Assembly (NCBI GenBank): GCA_031409495.1
Contig: JANNXI010000263.1
Span: 1-5,973 of the forward strand
From: JANMDR01 sp031409495
GTDB lineage: Bacteria; Pseudomonadota; Gammaproteobacteria; Burkholderiales; Usitatibacteraceae
Length of the DNA stretch: 5,973 nucleotides
Direction of reading: 5' to 3'
How positions within the stretch are numbered: the first letter of the stretch is position 1; each line of letters opens with the position of its first letter. Made by a program: the position numbers and the translations under genes. The notes below the pieces were generated by a model that was given only the letters and a program-made list of their open reading frames with translations, had not been told where the DNA came from and made no database searches. Below are positions 1 through 4,781 of the stretch, in pieces.

Positions 1-37
1 TACCGGATCGCGCTTTAGTAGACGAAGTTTTTAGCAT
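1..37 (-). CDS. Possible 5' end of a divergent gene cut by the window edge
   Basis: On the minus strand an ATG at 37-35 opens a frame that stays open to the window edge and reads MLKTSSTKARSG. Twelve codons are far too few to identify a product. I see no clear Shine-Dalgarno sequence in front of it, so the start is doubtful. If real, it would be transcribed away from ppx and share the 38-193 spacer with it. Polyphosphate kinase (ppk) is a frequent neighbour of ppx in proteobacteria, so it is one candidate, but nothing in these residues shows it. The stretch could equally be plain intergenic DNA. Confidence 0.2.
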   Translation of the reverse strand, partial: MLKTSSTKARSG

Positions 38-83
38 AATGGTGATATTTTACAGAATTAAGACAAACCAAATTTATATTACG

Positions 84-113
84 GCTGTCTAGTCAGCATG
101 CAAATTGATGCAA
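84..113. promoter_or_regulatory. Operator-like dyad and tandem ATGCAA repeat upstream of ppx
   Basis: Positions 84-97 (GCTGTCTAGTCAGC) form a 14-base dyad in which every opposed pair matches except one central T/T. Directly after it, ATGCAA occurs twice, at 98-103 and 108-113, with starts 10 bases apart, which is one helical turn. The block lies about 80-110 bases upstream of the ppx start, a usual place for a regulator to bind. No regulator can be named. It does not match a Pho box: only one CTGTC half is present and the 11-base-spaced partner is missing. No convincing sigma-70 promoter was found in this spacer; the best -35/-10 pairs have poor spacing. Confidence 0.25.
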
Positions 114-193
114 CATTCTTGCGACCGCACGATTTGGCTTCGCCGTCCTATGCCATACTCACCACAATCTAAAAAACCAAGACTAAACACCCA

Positions 194-1720
194 ATGCCAC
201 ATAGAACTGCACCTTTAACGCTGCCCGAAACCCTAGCCGCTGTTGATTTAGGCTCAAACAGCTTTCATCTACAAATTTCGCGCGTGGTCGATGGCCAGCT
301 TTATATGCACGACTCGCTGAAAGAAACCGTGCGTTTGGGCTCTGGCATCACGGCTGACAAAACGATTGAGCCTAAAACAATTGAACGTGCGTTGAACGCA
401 CTCAAAAATTTTGGAGAGCGCCTGCGCGGCATGCCGCCCGCCTGCGTGCGGGCGGTGGGCACCAACACGTTTAGGGTTGCCAAAAATGCAAAAGATTTTG
501 TGCACGCTGCCGAGGCAGCACTGGGCTACCCGATAGAAATTATTGCTGGCCGCGAAGAAGCGCGGTTAATTTATTTAGGCGTGGCGCACAGCTTGCCGCC
601 AATGAGTGCGGAACGTTTGGTGGTAGATATTGGCGGTGGTTCAACTGAATTTATCATCGGCACCCGCCTCAAGCCAAAGCTTGTAGAAAGCCTATACATG
701 GGTTGCGTCAGCTATTCAGAACAGTATTTTCCCGACGGAAAATTTGATAAAAAAAACTTGCGCATAGCCCAATTTGCCGCCCAACGCGAGCTTGAAACCA
801 TCGCCAGCACCTATCGTAAAATGGGCTGGAAACAAGCAATAGGTTCCAGCGGTACCGCCAAAGCACTTGCGCAAATATTGGCCGCTAACGACCCAAACCA
901 GCAATATTCCGAAACCGAAATTACCCGCGCAGGCCTGCTGTGGCTCCGCGATAAAGCCCTAGAAGCGGGCAGCTTCAAGGATTTGACCATCCCGGGCGTA
1001 CGTGCTGACCGTATTCCCGTGCTCGCTGGTGGCTTGGCAATTATGCTCACGGTGCTAGAAGAATTAGATATAAAAAAGATGCTGGTTGTAGATACCGCCC
1101 TGCGCCAAGGCGTGCTGGTAGATATGCTAGGCCGTACCCAACACGAAGATATTCGCACCCTCACCGTATCGCAGTTTGCGAAACGGTACCACGTAGACCA
1201 AGCGCAAGCAGACAGAGTTGAACGCATGGCCATTCACTTTTTGTCGCAATTACAGCGTGATTTTAACCCCGACAAAAACGAATCCGATTATCGTAAATTG
1301 CAGCTTCTACAATGGGCCTGCCAACTTCACGAAACCGGTATAGACGTGGCTCAAAGCGCGTACCACAAACATTCCTCCTACCTGTTAGCAAACGCCGACA
1401 TGCCCGGATTTTCAAAAACCGAGCAAGTGCGTTTAAGTGCGCTGGTCTTAGGCTGTCGCGGCAAGTTAGAAAAACTATCCAGCAGCATCGGCTTGGACAA
1501 TGAACTAATCGAGCTAACTTTCTGCCTCCGGCTTGCCGTGCTGCTATGCCGCAGTAGACGAAATATGGATCAGTCGACCTTTAAAGTCAGCCGGATTGAA
1601 ACTGGGTTTAAGTTAAGCGTGGGTGCGGATTGGCTGGCCGAGCATAACTTAACGGAATATAGCTTGAAGGGCGAAGCGAAGGACTGGGCGGGATTGAAGA
1701 TGCGGTTTGAGATTGATTGA
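194..1720 (+). CDS. ppx: Exopolyphosphatase, Ppx/GppA family
   Basis: Cytoplasmic phosphohydrolase that releases orthophosphate from the ends of inorganic polyphosphate; members of the GppA branch instead convert pppGpp to ppGpp. The 508-residue length fits the long two-domain type (E. coli Ppx is about 513). The ASKHA-type phosphatase core covers roughly residues 14-310: DLGSNSFHL (18-26, phosphate-binding loop 1), GTNTFRVAKN (89-98), GREEARLIY (119-127, containing the expected catalytic glutamate), VVDIGGGSTEFIIG (143-156, phosphate-binding loop 2), GSSGTAKAL (217-225) and LAGGLAIM (277-284). The C-terminal part (about 315-508) is the HD-like helical domain, with LHETG (378-382) and YHKHSSYLL (390-398). 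The ATG at 194 is the first start after an in-frame stop at 170-172; the Shine-Dalgarno sequence is weak. The gene is intact and alone on its strand, converging on the secretion cassette and dnaB. Ppx rather than GppA is preferred from length and sequence feel, but the two activities cannot be separated by eye. Confidence 0.95.
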   Translation: MPHRTAPLTLPETLAAVDLGSNSFHLQISRVVDGQLYMHDSLKETVRLGSGITADKTIEPKTIERALNALKNFGERLRGMPPACVRAVGTNTFRVAKNAKDFVHAAEAALGYPIEIIAGREEARLIYLGVAHSLPPMSAERLVVDIGGGSTEFIIGTRLKPKLVESLYMGCVSYSEQYFPDGKFDKKNLRIAQFAAQRELETIASTYRKMGWKQAIGSSGTAKALAQILAANDPNQQYSETEITRAGLLWLRDKALEAGSFKDLTIPGVRADRIPVLAGGLAIMLTVLEELDIKKMLVVDTALRQGVLVDMLGRTQHEDIRTLTVSQFAKRYHVDQAQADRVERMAIHFLSQLQRDFNPDKNESDYRKLQLLQWACQLHETGIDVAQSAYHKHSSYLLANADMPGFSKTEQVRLSALVLGCRGKLEKLSSSIGLDNELIELTFCLRLAVLLCRSRRNMDQSTFKVSRIETGFKLSVGADWLAEHNLTEYSLKGEAKDWAGLKMRFEID

Positions 1721-1745
1721 ACACGCAAAATTGAGCGAGATGGCG

Positions 1746-1780
1746 AGCTGAAGATGCCCTATATTAGGGCATCTTCAGCT
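1746..1780. repeat. Perfect 16-bp palindrome with TAT loop (repeat copy 1)
   Basis: The arm AGCTGAAGATGCCCTA (1746-1761) is followed by the loop TAT and its exact reverse complement (1765-1780). It lies 25 bases after the ppx stop on the + strand and 47 bases after the stop of the minus-strand gene, so it could act as a transcription barrier for both. Neither side carries a run of T, so it is not a classical intrinsic terminator. A near-identical palindrome occurs at 4626-4656, which suggests a dispersed repeat (REP-like or another palindromic element) that may double as a terminator or mRNA end protector. Confidence 0.85.
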
Positions 1781-1827
1781 GGTTTCACGTCATACTTTCA
1801 CCGGCTTAGATCTCACTTTAAACAAAG

Positions 1828-2682
1828 CTACTTCGCTTTAAATCGCATTAAGGTGCGGGTTTGCTGCGCATCATCGCCAAGCCTGTAGGTGAATTTGGCG
1901 AACTGTTCGACCGTCGCGAGGCCGGCGCCCGCGCCACGATTGTAATAACCGTAGTAGAAATCTAAACCTGCCTCGCCAGCTTTGGTAAGTTTCGTGACCC
2001 CAGGCGGTGGAGCAAAATCGCCAGGCGGCTTGCTGGTTTGCCAAACATCCGTTCGTGGACCGACGATAGCTAACCCTGCAATAGGCTGAAATACGTACCA
2101 AGCGGGCTTGCCATCGGCGGTATAAGAAAACCATGCCGCCATCGTGTTTCCGACATTATCTTGCCAAATAAACAACCCCCATCCCGAATCATTTTCGTCC
2201 CACCAGTGACCAGAAAAATCAAGCGGTGGAAACCCATAGCGATAGGGATAAACTCGCTTCGATTCTGTCACTTTGAATGGCACTTTATCAATATCAGGCG
2301 GGGATGCCTCGCCAGCTCCAGAGACTTTACACGGGGCGCCGACAGTTGTTAAAGTGTAATCTCCAGCGGGTAATCGGCCAAGATCAACCATATCAACGGT
2401 GCGTGTGCCAGTATCGGGTGGCTGAGCGCCGACAAGCAGTGGGATGGCCCAACTGCTGAAAGTAATATTGATGTTGTTGTTTTGCATTGTTACTTTATGC
2501 TGCTGCTCTGTGCGACTACAGAACCGCCCCGGCTCATACCGAACATACACAATGGAATCCGTCGCGCTAGGATTGTTCGGCACAATAGCAGCACCTTTGA
2601 ATTCTGATTGTGCGCTTGCGGTTACGCTGCAAACTTGTGCGATTAGAAATGCGATACTTGCGGCAGTAGATTGGGTTCTCAT
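1828..2682 (-). CDS. Secreted protein with Ig-like N-terminus and SGWGL-type C-terminal domain
   Basis: A 284-residue protein of unknown function. Residues 1-24 are a Sec signal peptide: short charged start (MRTQ), hydrophobic core (AASIAFLIAQVCSVTA), and an ASA|Q cleavage site at 24/25. Residues 25-140 look like a beta-sandwich: alternating hydrophobic strands, LPAGDYTLT (104-111), and one cysteine on each side (C55, C118) that could form a disulfide in the periplasm or outside. Residues 150-200 carry the pattern FSGHWWDENDSGWGLFIWQ (156-174), then AAWFSYTADGKPAWYV. This matches a poorly characterised domain with SGWGL and TWFTYDADG-like motifs that I recall from exported proteins of beta- and gammaproteobacteria, often near secreted proteases. 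No catalytic motif is visible. The start is supported by AGGAT at 2687-2691. It follows the S8 protease by 54 bases on the same strand, so joint transcription is likely. Confidence 0.88.
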   Translation of the reverse strand: MRTQSTAASIAFLIAQVCSVTASAQSEFKGAAIVPNNPSATDSIVYVRYEPGRFCSRTEQQHKVTMQNNNINITFSSWAIPLLVGAQPPDTGTRTVDMVDLGRLPAGDYTLTTVGAPCKVSGAGEASPPDIDKVPFKVTESKRVYPYRYGFPPLDFSGHWWDENDSGWGLFIWQDNVGNTMAAWFSYTADGKPAWYVFQPIAGLAIVGPRTDVWQTSKPPGDFAPPPGVTKLTKAGEAGLDFYYGYYNRGAGAGLATVEQFAKFTYRLGDDAQQTRTLMRFKAK

Positions 2683-2686
2683 AATA

Positions 2687-2691
2687 ATCCT
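2687..2691 (-). promoter_or_regulatory. Shine-Dalgarno site of the SGWGL-domain gene
   Basis: The minus strand reads AGGAT four bases before the ATG at 2682. It is the clearest ribosome binding site in the window and fixes the start of this gene, which also gives a full signal peptide. Confidence 0.65.
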
Positions 2692-2694
2692 ATA

Positions 2695-2733
2695 AAGTTG
2701 TCCGCAACTTGCATCATGCTAGCTGCGGGATGC
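2695..2733 (-). other. Two small hairpins between the protease and SGWGL-domain genes
   Basis: AAGTTG (2695-2700) and CAACTT (2705-2710) form a perfect 6-bp stem with a four-base loop. Next to it GCATC (2711-2715) pairs with GATGC (2729-2733) across a 13-base loop. Together they fill most of the 54-base gap between the two genes. There is no T run after either, so they look more like an intercistronic mRNA structure, perhaps altering stability or translation of the downstream gene, than a terminator. Confidence 0.35.
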
Positions 2734-2736
2734 CAT

Positions 2737-4110
2737 CTAAAATTTTGGCATATAAACAGCAAAACCAGCAGGATCGTTGGTATTCAGACTCACTAATTTC
2801 GCGCGCACCGCTTGTTCCAGCCAGATTGATGTGGGCGCCCAATAACCTTGCTCAAGTAATCTAGCTGCCAACCCCGCTACGTGCGGGGCAGCCATCGAAG
2901 TTCCTGACAAAGACTTGTAAGGTGTGCTCGTCCCAAACGGGGGTTGAGTGTTGTTTGTCCAAGTAGAAATAATATTTGTGCTCGGTGCCCACATTTCGAC
3001 ACACACCCCATAGTTTGAGCCCCCGCCAGGCAACGGATTGTAGGTGCCCTGAGGTACAGATTGTCCCGACTCATTAATACCACCGACTACAATAATGCCA
3101 TCGCTCGGATTCGGAGTGCCACCGGAATTTCCGTCGTAGGCATGGTTACACGCGGGCTCGAAATCGTTACCAGCAGACTGAACAATCAAACTTCCTGGGT
3201 AAAAATATCCCCACTCTTCAGGATATTCTTCGCTTCCCCAGTAAAACCACTTCGGCGTTGCAACGGCTTTCATAAGTGCTGCGGTGGGTGATCCGGTAGT
3301 GTATATTCCGCCGGCCCCATTCATGGAAATATTTACCACGGCAGTTTGCTCAGTACTCGCTGTTACATTCATCACAAACTCAAGCGCTTGATTCAACGCA
3401 GAAAGCGTATAGCCACCCAGCGGATTGAGATAGGACGGTGCGCCTCCTGAACAAGTTGAGGGATTATTACCGTTTGATGTAACAAAGTAGCCATTGTTAA
3501 GTATGTAATTCTGCTCACCGGTCGCGATTGAAACGATATTTACCCCCGGCAGCATGCCAACTGTCCCGAAACCATTATCTTGCGCTGCAATGATTCCTGC
3601 AACGTGTGTGGCATGCGGCCAGCACCCGACAGGATTGTGCAGATTGCCGCTTATTAGCCCGTAGGTCATGTCACTGCCATGCAATTGATTGTAGGGATAC
3701 AAACCCGGTAAGTCAGCATGCGCCTCGACGCCAAGATCGATTACGTAAACCGTCGCGCTTCCAAGGCTTGGAGCCGGATTTTGGTTGTTCATTGCCTGAA
3801 TACCCCATGACCGCATCTGGCCAGTCGGATCTATTGTATTAGTCCATGTTGTTGACGATGCTAGCGTTCGGTCTTCAGTCATTGACACGACGCGTTTATC
3901 GGTCGCGAAGTCTTTGGCCTGTTTTTCAGTCAAATACGCGACAAACGACGGCACAGCGAGAGTTGTTGCTGAAAGTATAGTGACGTCTTCATTTTTGGAT
4001 TTAATCAGAGTGTCAAAGTATTTCAGGGTGCTCGTTGTTTTCCATTTAATCGCGGCCGTGATGTCATTAAATTTTTCTATTGCTTTAGTCTTGTTATCGG
4101 CTTCAAGCAT
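2737..4110 (-). CDS. Subtilisin-like S8 serine protease with I9 propeptide (true start upstream)
   Basis: Secreted endopeptidase of the subtilase family (MEROPS S8). Numbering from the ATG at 4110 (457 residues): about 1-82 is the inhibitor I9 propeptide, ending in SFVAYLTEKQAKDF...RVVSMTEDR; its first strand (RYIVML) begins upstream of this ATG. The catalytic domain is about 83-457: Asp125 in VYVIDLGVEAHADL, His166 in HATHVAG, oxyanion Asn315 in QSAGND, and Ser405 in SGTSMAAPHVAG. All triad residues are present. The usual HGTH glycine is alanine here. Cys163, 220, 321 and 370 could form two disulfides, as in the proteinase K/aqualysin branch, which NYGVCVEMWAPS also resembles. Residues 288-304 (3199-3249) are an odd aromatic and acidic insertion. 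Starting at 4110 would lose the signal peptide and part of the propeptide; the frame is open to 4350 and encodes both, so the gene extends at least to about 4254. It precedes the SGWGL-domain gene, probably as one operon. Confidence 0.93.
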   Translation of the reverse strand: MLEADNKTKAIEKFNDITAAIKWKTTSTLKYFDTLIKSKNEDVTILSATTLAVPSFVAYLTEKQAKDFATDKRVVSMTEDRTLASSTTWTNTIDPTGQMRSWGIQAMNNQNPAPSLGSATVYVIDLGVEAHADLPGLYPYNQLHGSDMTYGLISGNLHNPVGCWPHATHVAGIIAAQDNGFGTVGMLPGVNIVSIATGEQNYILNNGYFVTSNGNNPSTCSGGAPSYLNPLGGYTLSALNQALEFVMNVTASTEQTAVVNISMNGAGGIYTTGSPTAALMKAVATPKWFYWGSEEYPEEWGYFYPGSLIVQSAGNDFEPACNHAYDGNSGGTPNPSDGIIVVGGINESGQSVPQGTYNPLPGGGSNYGVCVEMWAPSTNIISTWTNNTQPPFGTSTPYKSLSGTSMAAPHVAGLAARLLEQGYWAPTSIWLEQAVRAKLVSLNTNDPAGFAVYMPKF

Positions 4111-4254
4111 TACGATATACCGAGTGCGCCCCTGCGCATCGGTAATTGGTTTTTCGGCTTTGAACCATTTGCCAGTATCACTTGCCGAGGCGGCACTAGC
4201 AGCCGTACAAACTCCGGCAAAGGCTACAATTACAGACGCAATCAGTCTGCTTAT
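4111..4254 (-). other. In-frame signal peptide and propeptide start of the S8 protease, without a standard start codon
   Basis: Translating upstream of the ATG at 4110 in the same frame gives, from 4254: (I)SRLIASVIVAFAGVCTAASA, then ASASDTGKWFKAEKPITD and AQGRTRYIV, joining MLEADN. This is a textbook Sec signal peptide (Arg, hydrophobic core, ASA-type cleavage sites) followed by the missing first strand of the I9 propeptide, so it is coding. The frame stays open to a TGA at 4353-4351. Within it there is no ATG, GTG or TTG at a sensible position; the candidates are ATA (4254-4252) and CTG (4245-4243), neither with a Shine-Dalgarno sequence. From ATA the protein would be 505 residues. Confidence 0.8.
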
Positions 4255-4320
4255 TCTTGTTCGTGATGGCTGCCGTATTCCGAGAGATGGAGATTTTAAA
4301 TATAAATTTAAATCACAAAC

Positions 4321-4329
4321 GGGGGGGGG
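4321..4329. repeat. Homopolymer of nine G (nine C in the protease's coding sense)
   Basis: The tract lies between an upstream minus-strand ATG (4354-4352) and the signal peptide. With nine C, that ATG reads 13 codons (MTNLFSGTTPPRL) and stops at 4315-4313. With eight C (or eleven) it would enter the protease frame and give a protein with a long, roughly 34-residue n-region before the hydrophobic core. Runs of this length are known sites of slipped-strand phase variation and also of sequencing error. Confidence 0.6.
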
Positions 4330-4420
4330 TAGTGCCTGAAAATAAATTTGTCATGTACTTGATCTTAAATTATCCATCGGGTTGAGTAAAATATGGAGCT
4401 ACCGTGGCCACGATAACGCC

Positions 4421-4448
4421 ATCGTACACTGATTTGAATAATTTACAA
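4421..4448 (-). promoter_or_regulatory. Weak candidate promoter for the protease operon
   Basis: On the minus strand TTGTAA (4448-4443) and TACGAT (4426-4421) are separated by 16 bases; each matches four of six sigma-70 consensus positions. Transcription would begin near 4414, about 60 bases before the ATG at 4354. The match is weak and AT-rich spacers yield such pairs by chance. Confidence 0.2.
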
Positions 4449-4515
4449 ATTTTTATTCAGATGATTAAATTGTTTTTTGACGAAAAATTTTGGGATTTAA
4501 TCGCCGTAAATTACG

Positions 4516-4550
4516 GGCTGGCTATTGCCACTAGTTTGAATAGCCATGCC
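4516..4550. other. Stable hairpin in the protease upstream spacer
   Basis: TGGCTATT (4519-4526) pairs exactly with AATAGCCA (4539-4546) around a 12-base loop. After a single bulged T (4547), GGC (4516-4518) pairs with GCC (4548-4550), giving 11 pairs. The palindrome CGTAAATTACG (4505-4515) abuts it. It lies about 165-195 bases upstream of the candidate ATG at 4354, so it would be in the protease leader only if transcription starts far upstream. No T run follows on either strand. I match it to no known riboswitch. Confidence 0.35.
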
Positions 4551-4625
4551 TGACGTCGCGCAAACCTTATTCACGCCCGCATTATTTCAAATAGATTTTA
4601 CGAAGCATCATTTCTATGTATATCC

Positions 4626-4656
4626 CTGAAGATACCCTAAAATAGGGCATCTTCAG
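4626..4656. repeat. Imperfect palindrome, second copy of the 1746-1780 repeat
   Basis: CTGAAGATACCCTA (4626-4639), loop AAA, then TAGGGCATCTTCAG (4643-4656). The right arm is identical over 14 bases to that of copy 1. The left arm differs by one base (A4634 instead of G), giving an A/C mismatch in a + strand RNA but a tolerated G-U pair in a minus-strand RNA. That would fit use downstream of dnaB, whose stop is 125 bases away. There is no following T run. Confidence 0.8.
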
Positions 4657-4735
4657 TGCGCTCTATTCGAAAATTTTCGATATTTTTGAAACGCTAGTTG
4701 CCCGCTGAAGCACGCGCTAAAGCGAGAATAAGCAT

Positions 4736-4779
4736 AAAAAACCAAAAAGCAATCCTCAATTGAGGCTGTATCTTCAGCC
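4736..4779 (-). terminator. Candidate dnaB terminator containing a partial third repeat copy
   Basis: Directly after the dnaB stop the minus strand reads GGCTGAAGATACAGCC (4779-4764), a 5-bp stem with a six-base loop, then the palindrome CCTCAATTGAGG (4765-4754), then TTTTT (4748-4744) and TTTTTT (4741-4736). Stems followed by T runs are as expected for an intrinsic terminator, although the stems are short and about 15 bases separate the first stem from the T run. The ten bases CTGAAGATAC match the left arm of the 4626-4656 repeat exactly. Confidence 0.4.
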
Positions 4780-4781
4780 AA

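Larger units (their letters stand above)
4355..4781. other. AT-rich spacer between the protease operon and dnaB
   Basis: This 427-base stretch holds no convincing gene. It must contain the protease promoter and the end of the dnaB transcript, as both neighbours are on the minus strand. It is dense in dyads: CGTGGCCACG (4403-4412), CGTAAATTACG (4505-4515), a hairpin at 4516-4550, the repeat palindrome at 4626-4656, the 14-base palindrome TCGAAAATTTTCGA (4667-4680), CGCTAAAGCG (4715-4724) and CCTCAATTGAGG (4754-4765). The 4440-4500 part is especially AT-rich. Confidence 0.6.

Noticed and set aside
81..101. Possible Pho box upstream of ppx
   Set aside because: Only one CTGTC half-site exists (85-89); the position 11 bases on reads GCATGCA, so the tandem heptamer pattern is absent.
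811..1233. 140-codon minus-strand open frame inside ppx
   Set aside because: It is fully antisense to the conserved Ppx core and is Ser/Ala/Arg-rich in the manner of shadow frames; no family resemblance.
1746..1780. Classical intrinsic terminator for ppx
   Set aside because: The stem is excellent but no T run follows on either strand (GGTTTCACGT on +, CGCCATCTCG on -), so it is recorded as a repeat palindrome that may still act as a transcription barrier.
3914..4339. 141-codon open frame on the + strand opposite the protease 5' region
   Set aside because: It lies antisense to the signal peptide and propeptide coding frame, which carries clear family motifs. Its product has no recognisable domain and its start lacks a ribosome binding site.
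4375..4437. Short minus-strand frame from a GTG in the spacer reading VYDGVIVATVAPYFTQPDG before a stop
   Set aside because: It looks protein-like but is only about 19 codons, has no Shine-Dalgarno sequence and matches nothing I recognise; chance or a small remnant cannot be told apart.
4667..4680. 14-base palindrome TCGAAAATTTTCGA as a regulator site
   Set aside because: It is perfect but mostly A/T, lies between dnaB and the repeat with no promoter in view, and can arise easily in AT-rich DNA.
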